Source of the DNA: Parashewanella tropica
GTDB lineage: Bacteria > Pseudomonadota > Gammaproteobacteria > Enterobacterales > Shewanellaceae
DNA: 64,000 bases
Assembly: GCF_004358445.1 (NCBI RefSeq)
Contig: NZ_CP037951.1
Coordinates: forward strand, 3,235,001 to 3,299,000
Reading direction: 5' to 3'
Shown here piece after piece: positions 55,526-64,000 of the stretch. Positions within the stretch are counted from its first letter, which is position 1; the number at the start of each line of letters is the position of its first letter. Both the position numbers and the translations under genes were made by a program. Below the pieces are notes generated by a model. It did not search any database and was not told the origin of the DNA. It saw only the letters and a program-made list of their open reading frames with translations.

Positions 55526-56158
55526 TTACCCTTTCGCTTCAACTTGATCAGGCTTGTAAGTACGGATGATCCAGATCAGAATACCAATCAAGAAGAACGC
55601 ACTTGGTGGAAGCAGTAACAGACCGTTTGGTTGATACCAGCCGCCTTCCGAAATCTTTTTCATGATTTCGATACCGAATAAGCTACCGTTACCGAACAAT
55701 TCACGAACAAAACCAACTGCAAGAAGGATTGCACCGTAACCTAAACCGTTACCGATACCATCCATGAAACTCATCATTGGTGGAGTCTTCATTGCGTAGG
55801 CTTCAGCACGACCCATTACGATACAGTTAGTAATGATCAAACCAACGAATACCGAAAGCTGCTTCGCTACATCATAAGCGAACGCTTGTAGTACTTGGTC
55901 TACCACGATTACCAATGACGCAATAATGGTCATTTGCACGATGATACGAACGCTGCTTGGGATCTGTTCACGGATCATTGAGATAAACAGGTTCGAGAAC
56001 GCCGTCACTGCGGTCAATGCCAAGGTCATTACCAAGGCGGTTTCCATTTTACTGGTTACCGCAAGCGCACTACATACACCCAAGATTTGCAGAGCAATCG
56101 GGTTGTTGCTGATAATAGGACCAGTTAAAACTGATTTTAGCTCTTTAGCGTTAGCCAT
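55526..56158 (-). CDS. nqrD: Na+-translocating NADH:quinone reductase subunit D
   Basis: This 210-aa membrane subunit has the [19 protein letters not shown] and [19 protein letters not shown] segments, each with a cysteine of the NqrD/E iron site, and ends in a KPDQVEAKG tail. It overlaps the nqrC stop by one base. Homologous to RnfE. Confidence 0.98.
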   Translation of the reverse strand: MANAKELKSVLTGPIISNNPIALQILGVCSALAVTSKMETALVMTLALTAVTAFSNLFISMIREQIPSSVRIIVQMTIIASLVIVVDQVLQAFAYDVAKQLSVFVGLIITNCIVMGRAEAYAMKTPPMMSFMDGIGNGLGYGAILLAVGFVRELFGNGSLFGIEIMKKISEGGWYQPNGLLLLPPSAFFLIGILIWIIRTYKPDQVEAKG

Positions 56159-56958
56159 TAGCTTAGCCCTCCTTTACGAACTTTCTCGATGAAACGAGCA
56201 AAGCCTTCGTTACCTAACCAGAACGTTAGTGAGTGCTGTACACCATTACTGGTTAGCGTTGCACCAGAAAGTGCATCAACACCATGTACCGTCATCGCTT
56301 CTGCAGGGTTCTTAGTGACTTTAATCGCTAAGTTGCCTTTATCATCGTATAACTTCTTGCCATTCCACTTAGCAATCCACTTAGGATTTTGTACTTCACC
56401 ACCAAGACCTGGAGTTTCACCACTGCCTGAAAACTTATAGTAAACCAAGTTCTCAATTGTGTTCATGTCAGGCTTAACCGCAAGGAATGCGTACATTGTT
56501 GACCAAAGACCGTAACCTTTAACAGGTAAAATGATGGTCTCTAGTTTGCCTTGTTCGTTACGAACCAAGTAAACAACCGCATCATTCGCTACACGCTTAA
56601 CTGATGCAATGTCGTTCTTAGGAACAAAAGAGTTTTTAGGGTCACGAGCTGCTTTGTCCATATCGAAGGTATTACCGTCGATACCGTTAACAAAGTCACC
56701 TGTTTTTAGGTTTACTACTTTTGCTGTAATACGCGCATCGTAAAGCTTTTTAACTTCAGCTTTAGTCATGGTCAGATTACGAGTATCAAGTAGGTTTGCC
56801 GCTTCTAAAATGTATTTTTGCTGGTCAAAGCTTTTGTTGTCATCTTGGATAGGCTTAAGCATTACCGCTGCAGCTGATACCAAAATAGAACAAACCAAAC
56901 ATAGACCAACTACAACGAGTAGGGTTCTGCTGAATGAATCTTTATTTGCGTTAGCCAC
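56158..56958 (-). CDS. nqrC: Na+-translocating NADH:quinone reductase subunit C
   Basis: This 267-aa subunit carries covalent FMN on a threonine in the motif [13 protein letters not shown]. It has one N-terminal helix ([23 protein letters not shown]) and a periplasmic domain. The start is GTG at 56958, preceded by GGAGG at 7 nt and overlapping the nqrB end by 8 bp; a longer frame to 57027 would not fit. ApbE performs the flavinylation. Confidence 0.97.
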   Translation of the reverse strand: MANANKDSFSRTLLVVVGLCLVCSILVSAAAVMLKPIQDDNKSFDQQKYILEAANLLDTRNLTMTKAEVKKLYDARITAKVVNLKTGDFVNGIDGNTFDMDKAARDPKNSFVPKNDIASVKRVANDAVVYLVRNEQGKLETIILPVKGYGLWSTMYAFLAVKPDMNTIENLVYYKFSGSGETPGLGGEVQNPKWIAKWNGKKLYDDKGNLAIKVTKNPAEAMTVHGVDALSGATLTSNGVQHSLTFWLGNEGFARFIEKVRKGGLS

Positions 56959-58150
56959 GAGCGATCCTCCGCTTAATGTTACCTTGTACGACGAAGTGAT
57001 CGAATAAAGGTGCAAACAAATTAGCAAACAGAATCGCCAACATCATACCTTCTGGGAATGCTGGGTTGATCACACGAACAAACACCACCATTGCACCGAT
57101 CAACATACCGTATGCCCACTTACCTTTGTTAGTAAATGAAGCAGATACAGGGTCAGTTGCCATAAACATCATACCAAAGGCAAAACCACCTAATACAAGG
57201 TGCCAGTACCAAGGCATCGCAAACATTGGGTTAGTGTCACTACCGATGACATTCAATAGTGTAGATACCGCAATCATACCTAGCATCACACCTGATACGA
57301 TTCTCCAAGATGCGATACGTGCGTAGATGATCACTAAACCACCAAGCAAGATAGCAATCGTAGAAACTTCACCCATAGAACCAGGAATGAAACCTAGGAA
57401 CGCATCCCACCAGCTTTGATCAAACGCATAGCTTAAGTGACCCGCTGCTGCTTGGCTCAGTGCTGTTGCACCAGAGAAACCGTCAGCTACAACCCAAGTG
57501 GTGTCGCCTGACATGTTTAGCGGATAAGCAAAGAATAAGAAAGCACGCCCCGCTAATGCAGGGTTAAGGAAGTTACGACCTGTACCACCAAAGATTTCTT
57601 TCGCAACTACCACACCAAAGGTGATACCTAGAGCCACCATCCATAACGGAATAGTTGCAGGTAGCGTCAATGCGAAAAGCACCGAGGTAACAAAGAAGCC
57701 TTCGTTAACTTCGTGTCCACGAACTGATGCAAACAATACTTCCCAGAAACCACCGACAATAAAAGTCACGGCATATATAGGTAGGAAGAAACAGGCGCCA
57801 TACCACATGAGGGTGGTCCAGCCAGCATCTTTAGTCAGTTCAGTACCGAACAGTCCGAATAAGTCTACTTGCCATACGTCTGGCGTACCAAAACCAGCAA
57901 TTAAGGCATCTTGCGCTTGTAGACCAACGTTGTACATACCCATGAACATTGCAGGGAAAGTACACGCCCAAACGGTGATCATGATACGTTTTAGGTCGAT
58001 GTTATCACGAACGTGAGTACGTCCACGGTTCACCTTACCTGGGGTATAAAATACCGTGTATACCGCTTCAAACAGGGCATACCATTTTTCGTATTTCCCG
58101 CCTTTTTCAAAATCAGGCTCGATACGTTCGAAAAAATTCTTCAAGCTCAT
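56951..58150 (-). CDS. nqrB: Na+-translocating NADH:quinone reductase subunit B
   Basis: This 399-aa membrane subunit has about ten helices, covalent FMN on Thr in [12 protein letters not shown], and the ubiquinone/Na+ path region. It opens with [37 protein letters not shown] as in Vibrio. Its start overlaps the nqrA stop by one base. Confidence 0.98.
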   Translation of the reverse strand: MSLKNFFERIEPDFEKGGKYEKWYALFEAVYTVFYTPGKVNRGRTHVRDNIDLKRIMITVWACTFPAMFMGMYNVGLQAQDALIAGFGTPDVWQVDLFGLFGTELTKDAGWTTLMWYGACFFLPIYAVTFIVGGFWEVLFASVRGHEVNEGFFVTSVLFALTLPATIPLWMVALGITFGVVVAKEIFGGTGRNFLNPALAGRAFLFFAYPLNMSGDTTWVVADGFSGATALSQAAAGHLSYAFDQSWWDAFLGFIPGSMGEVSTIAILLGGLVIIYARIASWRIVSGVMLGMIAVSTLLNVIGSDTNPMFAMPWYWHLVLGGFAFGMMFMATDPVSASFTNKGKWAYGMLIGAMVVFVRVINPAFPEGMMLAILFANLFAPLFDHFVVQGNIKRRIARG

Positions 58151-59484
58151 TAGCCTTCCCTCTCGATCGTATCTAAACAGTCGCGAAGATATGAACCATA
58201 GTCATACTTGCCTGGACATACGAAAGTACACAATGCTAAATCTTCTTCATCTAGCTCTAACGCACCTAATGATTGTGCGCCATCAACGTCGCCTGAAAGC
58301 AGGTCACGTAGCAGCATAGTTGGAAGAATGTCTAACGGCATAACACGCTCGTAAGCACCAATTGGCACCATTGAACGATCAGAACCGCCAGTGCTGGTTG
58401 TGATGTTAAACAGCTTAGATGGAGACAAGTGGCTTAAGAATGCACGAGTGGCTGAGAACTTGTTCGCACCTGGCATTGCCCAACCAATGAATTCTTTTTC
58501 AGTGCCTTCTTCAAGTACACTGATTTGGTTGTGATAACGACCTAAAAATGCGTGAGGGCCATTAGCCGTACGACCGTTAAGCACAGAGCCAGAAACGATA
58601 CGGTTATCGCCTTCTTGAACTTCTTTTGCCATTAACTCAGTCGTGCTTGCACCAATAACAGTGCGCAGTAGACGAGGTTGTAGTGCTTTAGGGCCACCTA
58701 CTGCAACAACACGCTCAACGTGTAATTCGCCGGTAATAAATAGCTGACCAATGGCTATTACATCTTGGTAACCAATGTGCCAAACCGTACGGTTAACAGA
58801 AGCCGGAAGCAAATAATGGATATGAGTGCCAACTAACCCAGCAGGGTGTTTTCCAGCAAATTCTTCAACTTGTGCGTTTGCAGCAGGAATGTCTTTACCC
58901 GCCTCCTTACACAAGAACACTTTGCCTTCAGTCAATTTCGCTAGCACTTTAAGGCCGTTAGCAAAATCGTCTTTATGTTCGTTGATCACTACCGCAGGAT
59001 CCGCAGCCAAAGGCTGAGTATCAATAGCAGTTACAAAGATAGCTGCCGCATCAGATTCGATGGCAGGTACTTTGCTGAATGGGCGAGTACGTAAAGCCGT
59101 CCACAAACCTGAACCGATCAGATTTTCGCGAACTTGGCTTGACGTTAAGCCGTCTAACTCAGCTGTATCGTATTTAGCGAAAGTAACTTGCTCGTCACCT
59201 TCAACATCAATCACAACTGACTGTAAGACACGCTTGGCGCCACGGTTAATTTCGGTAACAGTACCACTAGCAAAAGCCGTATATACAACGCCAGGATTCT
59301 TCTTATCTTCGAAGATCACCTGACCTTTCTTAACCTTATCACCGACACGAACTTTCATGGTCGGGCGAAGGCCAATATACTCTTCACCTAGGGTAGCCAC
59401 CTGTTTAATGGCTGGGCCATTATGGATAACTTGTTCTGGTCCACCAGCGATGGGCAGATCCAATCCTTTCTTAATTGTAATCAT
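58150..59484 (-). CDS. nqrA: Na+-translocating NADH:quinone reductase subunit A
   Basis: This 444-aa cytoplasmic subunit starts [18 protein letters not shown] and holds the ubiquinone-associated site; it is homologous to RnfC but lacks its 4Fe-4S cysteines. It has the typical [31 protein letters not shown] stretch. ATG at 59484 fits the family; a GTG at 59496 would add four residues. First gene of the nqrABCDEF cluster; promoter not clearly identified. Confidence 0.97.
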   Translation of the reverse strand: MITIKKGLDLPIAGGPEQVIHNGPAIKQVATLGEEYIGLRPTMKVRVGDKVKKGQVIFEDKKNPGVVYTAFASGTVTEINRGAKRVLQSVVIDVEGDEQVTFAKYDTAELDGLTSSQVRENLIGSGLWTALRTRPFSKVPAIESDAAAIFVTAIDTQPLAADPAVVINEHKDDFANGLKVLAKLTEGKVFLCKEAGKDIPAANAQVEEFAGKHPAGLVGTHIHYLLPASVNRTVWHIGYQDVIAIGQLFITGELHVERVVAVGGPKALQPRLLRTVIGASTTELMAKEVQEGDNRIVSGSVLNGRTANGPHAFLGRYHNQISVLEEGTEKEFIGWAMPGANKFSATRAFLSHLSPSKLFNITTSTGGSDRSMVPIGAYERVMPLDILPTMLLRDLLSGDVDGAQSLGALELDEEDLALCTFVCPGKYDYGSYLRDCLDTIEREG

Positions 59485-59543
59485 ATCCACAAGCACTACG
59501 TTTGAGGGAAATACAAAAGCGCCACATTAAGCAATAAGCACAA

Positions 59544-59574
59544 GAATTTAGTACTATTTCTTAGCACTAAATTC
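59544..59574. promoter_or_regulatory. Inverted repeat upstream of nqrA
   Basis: A perfect 9-bp inverted repeat, GAATTTAGT-N13-ACTAAATTC, lies about 60 bp before nqrA in the 391-bp gap shared with divergent rluA. It may be an operator or a leader hairpin. I found nothing else certain in this gap; a 66-codon frame at 59611 on the plus strand has no support. Confidence 0.35.
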
Positions 59575-59875
59575 ACGAAAAACAATTGTCAAAATGCGAT
59601 CACTATCACGTTGGTCGCGCGCATTTTACCCCAATTGGTGACGCATCGCCACGAAAAATATAGCTTTATTCCGTATCAAGGACTCATTAATTCAGCTGAA
59701 GTTAAGGTAATCGCTCTACTTCAAAAATATGCAAGTGCTGTGAACTTGATTCACTATGTATTTGGATTTAATGAGATACTCATTTTCTTCTGTGTATACT
59801 CACCAAGATAACACTTGAATTTTAAGTATCGAATCGCTATCTTGAGCGGCCTTTTTTTCGAGCTCATTATCCGAT

Positions 59876-60556
59876 ATGTCAGACGACTTTATTTACTCAC
59901 CGCCTTCTGTACCTTGGTTAGATATTATTTACCAAGATAAAGATGTGATTGTCGTCAACAAACCTTCTGGCTTACTGTCGGTACCAGGACGTGATCCTGC
60001 TCATTTTGATAGTATTTATCACCGCGTAAGACAACTCCACCCTAACGCCCAAATCGTTCATCGCTTAGACATGGCGACCTCTGGGATCATGGTTCTAGCA
60101 CTAAGAAAAAAAGCAGAAAGTGAGCTTAAACGTCAATTTCGAGATAGAGAGACGAAAAAGATCTATTACGCTCGCGTCGCAGGTCATGTTTCTAAAAAGA
60201 TTGAAAAGGTCGAATTACCATTAATTTGTGACTGGCCAAATCGCCCAAAACAAAAAGTCTGTCATCAAGTGGGTAAGCCTTCTTTAACTTATGTTGAAGT
60301 GATGAGTTACGGTAAACGTTCAACCTTAGTAAAACTTACCCCAATAACTGGTCGTTCACATCAACTTAGAGTTCACATGATGGCTATCGGTCACCCTATT
60401 CTAGGTGATGGCTTTTATGCCGATCCACTAGCCAAAAGTCTTAGCTCAAGATTACTGCTTCATGCACAAAGTTTGACGTTTAAACAGCCTTATTCTCAAG
60501 AGTTGATGAGTTTTACAAATGGCATTCCATTTATCTCGCCTAACAAACTTCAGTAA
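59876..60556 (+). CDS. rluA: Pseudouridine synthase RluA
   Basis: This 226-aa enzyme isomerises specific uridines in 23S rRNA and tRNA. The catalytic motif HRLDMATSGIMVLAL holds the nucleophilic Asp, and VVNKPSGLLSVPGR and GRSHQLRVHMMAIGHPILGD are typical of the RluA branch. Length matches E. coli RluA (219 aa). Divergent from nqrA. Confidence 0.95.
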   Translation: MSDDFIYSPPSVPWLDIIYQDKDVIVVNKPSGLLSVPGRDPAHFDSIYHRVRQLHPNAQIVHRLDMATSGIMVLALRKKAESELKRQFRDRETKKIYYARVAGHVSKKIEKVELPLICDWPNRPKQKVCHQVGKPSLTYVEVMSYGKRSTLVKLTPITGRSHQLRVHMMAIGHPILGDGFYADPLAKSLSSRLLLHAQSLTFKQPYSQELMSFTNGIPFISPNKLQ

Positions 60557-60845
60557 CAAACCCAAAGTCACCCAACTCAACTTTTAATTCATTATTAGCA
60601 CAAAAAACAGTACAAAACTCTAATTTGCTGCATAAAAAAACAGAAATGCAGAATTTAAATTCTAAAAACCTAATTTTTACGCCCCAAAAGCGTTAATTTT
60701 TTGTTGCGTAAATATAGTTTTAGCGTTACAAAAACATATCATTTTGTACCAAGCATAGAATGGACTCTTCAAAATAGAGAAAAACTAAAAAAATCTTTGT
60801 TGGTAAAAATGTGACTATAAAATTAACTTACCAGGGTAAATACTA

Positions 60846-63800
60846 ATGAAAACCAAAATAGCGCTGGCTATTTCAAGTGCACTTGCATTTAGCGCAGTAA
60901 ACGCAGAACAAACTGAAATAATCACTAAAGAACAAGTAAAGACACGATCAATTCAATCTCACTTTAAAAAAAATACGAACTCCAAAACTGGAATGCCCTC
61001 TCAATTCGATGCCGAAATGAAAAGAACGACGTTCCAGTGGGCAAGTATTGATGATGAACTTCCTCCAATTGCACCACTGGATAAACAATTTAGAGCTTCT
61101 GCGGCAGCAGATTTTTATTTAAATAAACTAGCTGGCGTTACTCCTGCCAAAAGTGGCCTATTGAATGTATCTATGGTCAGTATGCATAACCCTGAAAAGG
61201 GCGCAAAAATTGCAAAATATAAGCAAGATATTTTAGGTGTTGAAATTTTCAATCGTGAACTCAATATCATGATGGATTCAGAGCACAAGTTAGTTGCATC
61301 TTCTGGTTATTTAGCGATAGAACCGTCAGCCAATACTTCTCAACTTAGTGCTATTGCAAAGCAACAATTTGGCAGCGCGGAAGATGCGATCAAAGTTGCT
61401 TTCAATAAAATGGGCGGCAACTCTGAATCACTACAATTATTGGTAACTAAATCGGATTCACCTAAATATGATCATTTCGTTGCTGAATCTCAAGTGGACA
61501 AACTTCAATTAAAAGGCGAGCCAAGAGCCAAAAAGGTTTTTTTTGAAGCTAACGGAACTTTAATTCCTGCACATTATGTAGAAGTTGAAACAAACCACGT
61601 TGACTCCGTAGATTCAGAATACATGAGCTTTGTCATCGATAACAAAGGTAAAGTTCTATTCAAAAATAATCTAATTAGTCACGCCTCAAAATTTAATTAT
61701 AGAGCTTACTTAGATGCAGATGGTAAACCATGGGACAGCCCTCATGGAAATGTAATCCCAGCCAAGCCAGACAGTAAACCAACTGACTTTATAACTGCGA
61801 AATACTTAGATGCGCCGTTAGTAGAACTCGCTCACGGCCCAATTAAAACAAACGATCCTTGGCTTGCTGAAGGTGCGACGAAAGTATTTGGTAACAATGT
61901 TCGATCATACGCAGATGTAGTTGCTCCTGACGGTTTCACCAATGGTGACTACACCGTTGAGGTCACTAGCGCAAACACGTTTGATTATCCTTATGATACC
62001 GATAGCCCTGAATATTCACGTAAAAACCGTGAAGCGGCCATTGTTAACCTTTTCGTTGTAAATAACTATTTACATGATGATTTTTATAACCATGGTTTTG
62101 ATGAAAAAGCAGGAAATGCCCAAGAGGTTAACTATGGTCGTGGTGGAGAAGAAGGTGATCCACTACTTGTTGAGGTGCAAGATAGCTCTGGGTTTAATAA
62201 CGCAAATATGCGAACCCCTGCAGATGGTCATTCTCCACGTATGCAGATGTATTTATGGGATAAAGCCGCTGTCAAAGGTGAAGACTATGGCGCATACATA
62301 AAAGATGATGATAAGGAAACACTGATACAGTCTGTAACTTTATCAGCCTTAGGCCCTTCAGCATATGAAAAAGTTACAGCAAAATTGGTGCGTGCAGAAG
62401 ATGCAGTTGAAACCAAAAACGATGGCTGTACTGCTTTAACAAACGCTGATGCTATTAAAGGCAACATTGCTATTATTGATCGCGGTGCTTGTAACTTTGT
62501 TTTAAAAATTGAACACGCTCAAGCTGCTGGTGCTATTGCAGTGATTGTTGCGAATAACAAGGACGGCGATGCAACTTTAAGAATGGGCGGTGATAATGCT
62601 GAAGGCATTACCATTCCAAACATCATGATTTCCCAAAATGATGGCAAGAACATATATAAAATGATGGCTGATGGTGATGTAATAGTCTCTTTATTCAGTA
62701 AACAAAAACCAAGAGACTTCAAAGCCAGTTCTTGGGATAACGGCATTGTTGCTCATGAATGGGGACATTACATTAGTAACCGATTAGTGGGTAACGGTTC
62801 CGGCTTAAGTAATAACCAAGGTCGTTCATTGGGCGAAGGCTGGGGTGATTTCCATGCATTACTACTCTTAACTGAAGCTAGTGATGCCATGATTGCTGGA
62901 AATGAAAAGTTTGAATCAGCCTATGCCGCAACTTCTTATGTTGCAAACTTCCAACGTGGCATCAGAAGAATGCCGTACTCTACAAATACAGAAATTAACA
63001 ATCATACCTTTAAAGCAATCGAAGGTAACCCGCAAGTTCATGCTTCTGGCGAAGTATGGGCATCTATGCTTTGGGATTCATATGTTGCTTTGATTAACGA
63101 TGAGCGCCATAGCTTTAAAGAAGCTCAAAGTCGCATGAAAGATTATCTTGTAGCTGGTTATAAGATGACCCCAGTATCTCCAACATATACAGAGGCTAGA
63201 GATGCTCTGCTAGCTGCTGCTTATGCCAACGATATTGAGGACTATAAACTCATTTTATCAGCATTTGCGAAACGCGGAATGGGCTTAGGTGCGGTGTCTC
63301 CATCAAGATTCTCTAGAGATCATAAAGGTGTTGTCGAATCAACTAAAACAGAGTTATCAGCATTTAATGTTGCTAGTCATCAATTCGAAAATGACTTCGA
63401 AGGATTAACCAATGGCTATTGCACTAAAGATGGAGTATTAGACAAAGGTGAAACAGGTACTGTTACTTTTGCTCTTAAAAACTCAGGTAACAAGTCTTTA
63501 GAAGGGCTTAAAGCTAAAGTTGAAGTAATGAGTGATCATAAAGTTACTTTTGCCAATGAAGGGAAAATAACGTTTGATAAATTGGATGTTTTCAAATCTG
63601 TAACAAGCAGCCCTCTAGAGTTTACTCTAGAAGAAGCATCAGCTGCTGATGAAGTAAAATTCAAAATTAGCTTCGATGAAGTTGAAGGTGTGGAAGTTCC
63701 AGAAGACTACACCATATCTACAACTGTTAATTATGGGTTTAAAACAAAGCCATTAAATGGTTCATCCACTTCTACTGATATGGAAAGCGTTACTTGGGAG

Positions 63801-64000
63801 AAGGATTTAACTCAAAAAGTGCTCAAAGGTGGAGAGAGAGCAGAATCAACATATGGCGCATATGATGGTGGTTTAATCGGACTATTTTCAAGAGGTCATG
63901 ACCTTGGAAAACAAACGATTCATCTAAAAAACAATGGGTTTGAATCAGATGTTACGGTTGAATCTAAAACATTTACAGTTGGATATGACGGTGACTTTGA
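60846..64000 (+). CDS. Secreted M36 (fungalysin-like) metalloprotease, 3' end outside window
   Basis: An open frame of at least 1051 codons starts at ATG 60846 (AGGG 9 nt upstream) and runs off the window. A signal peptide (KTKIALAISSALAFSAVNA) precedes a propeptide of about 280 residues, then an M36 catalytic domain with HEWGH (H637, E638, H641) and the third zinc ligand in GEGWGDFHAL (E664). A PA domain is inserted at about 515-615 (GNIAIIDRGACNFVLKIEHAQAAGAIAVIVAN). Beyond about 830 come beta-rich domains. Zinc endopeptidase, probably exported by type II secretion. The 289 bp upstream show no gene. Confidence 0.9.
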   Translation, partial: MKTKIALAISSALAFSAVNAEQTEIITKEQVKTRSIQSHFKKNTNSKTGMPSQFDAEMKRTTFQWASIDDELPPIAPLDKQFRASAAADFYLNKLAGVTPAKSGLLNVSMVSMHNPEKGAKIAKYKQDILGVEIFNRELNIMMDSEHKLVASSGYLAIEPSANTSQLSAIAKQQFGSAEDAIKVAFNKMGGNSESLQLLVTKSDSPKYDHFVAESQVDKLQLKGEPRAKKVFFEANGTLIPAHYVEVETNHVDSVDSEYMSFVIDNKGKVLFKNNLISHASKFNYRAYLDADGKPWDSPHGNVIPAKPDSKPTDFITAKYLDAPLVELAHGPIKTNDPWLAEGATKVFGNNVRSYADVVAPDGFTNGDYTVEVTSANTFDYPYDTDSPEYSRKNREAAIVNLFVVNNYLHDDFYNHGFDEKAGNAQEVNYGRGGEEGDPLLVEVQDSSGFNNANMRTPADGHSPRMQMYLWDKAAVKGEDYGAYIKDDDKETLIQSVTLSALGPSAYEKVTAKLVRAEDAVETKNDGCTALTNADAIKGNIAIIDRGACNFVLKIEHAQAAGAIAVIVANNKDGDATLRMGGDNAEGITIPNIMISQNDGKNIYKMMADGDVIVSLFSKQKPRDFKASSWDNGIVAHEWGHYISNRLVGNGSGLSNNQGRSLGEGWGDFHALLLLTEASDAMIAGNEKFESAYAATSYVANFQRGIRRMPYSTNTEINNHTFKAIEGNPQVHASGEVWASMLWDSYVALINDERHSFKEAQSRMKDYLVAGYKMTPVSPTYTEARDALLAAAYANDIEDYKLILSAFAKRGMGLGAVSPSRFSRDHKGVVESTKTELSAFNVASHQFENDFEGLTNGYCTKDGVLDKGETGTVTFALKNSGNKSLEGLKAKVEVMSDHKVTFANEGKITFDKLDVFKSVTSSPLEFTLEEASAADEVKFKISFDEVEGVEVPEDYTISTTVNYGFKTKPLNGSSTSTDMESVTWEKDLTQKVLKGGERAESTYGAYDGGLIGLFSRGHDLGKQTIHLKNNGFESDVTVESKTFTVGYDGDF

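Noticed and set aside
59611..59811. 66-codon frame between nqrA and rluA
   Set aside because: No ribosome binding site, no recognisable feature, lies in the divergent promoter region.

Overview
The window looks like a chromosomal segment of a marine gammaproteobacterium, probably Shewanellaceae. This is inferred from AT-rich DNA, a complete Na+-NQR operon followed by apbE and nqrM, the anaerobic ubiquinone genes ubiT/ubiU/ubiV, DUF3581, a DUF3584 SMC-like operon and an MSHA-type pilin. From memory, the order nqr / dinB / pepD / dnaK-dnaJ / dapB resembles Shewanella. The many ankyrin and other eukaryote-like proteins would fit a host-associated relative such as Parashewanella, which I cannot verify.

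Layout. 0-4.2 kb: ubiT (cut by the window edge) divergent from ubiU-ubiV, then a CAT-like acyltransferase and an orphan pilin. 4.4-12.4 kb: gamma-glutamyltransferase, a TonB receptor, an adenine phosphoribosyltransferase-like enzyme, a papain-like protease and a cation/dicarboxylate symporter. 12.8-18.7 kb: a four-gene SMC-like (condensin-type) operon. 18.8-27.4 kb: ankyrin protein, DUF3581, dapB, fklB, then an HTTM/DCC membrane operon interrupted by an intact IS3-family element, and a HAD-like protein. 27.4-31 kb: dnaK-dnaJ with tandem heat-shock promoters. 31-44 kb: a leukocidin/VCC-like toxin, a purine permease, several unrecognised large proteins, pepD, and a gene-poor 1-kb stretch with two minus-strand mini-transcription units. 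44-52 kb: Fe-dependent alcohol dehydrogenase, chemoreceptor, dinB with a LexA box, and a GT2-VTT-GT39 operon. 52-59.5 kb: nqrABCDEF-apbE-nqrM. 59.9-64 kb: rluA and an M36 metalloprotease running off the end.

Observations beyond standard genes: (1) a ~200-bp structured repeat present once between ubiU and ubiV and once between dnaK and dnaJ, in the same orientation to transcription, ending 13-15 nt before the downstream ATG, with compensatory base changes in an internal hairpin; (2) two related minus-strand units at 36 kb sharing a promoter with an embedded palindrome and a conserved terminator, each with a tiny reading frame; (3) an ankyrin / C80-like cysteine-protease gene split in two frames at an A7 tract; (4) an SMC-like DUF3584 operon with no JetD nuclease beside it; (5) an IS3 insertion whose removal with one target duplication exactly restores a 168-aa frame.

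Housekeeping genes are interspersed with proteins that look made for interaction with other cells (toxin, ankyrin proteins, papain-like and C80-like proteases, M36 protease). No tRNA, rRNA or CRISPR array was seen.
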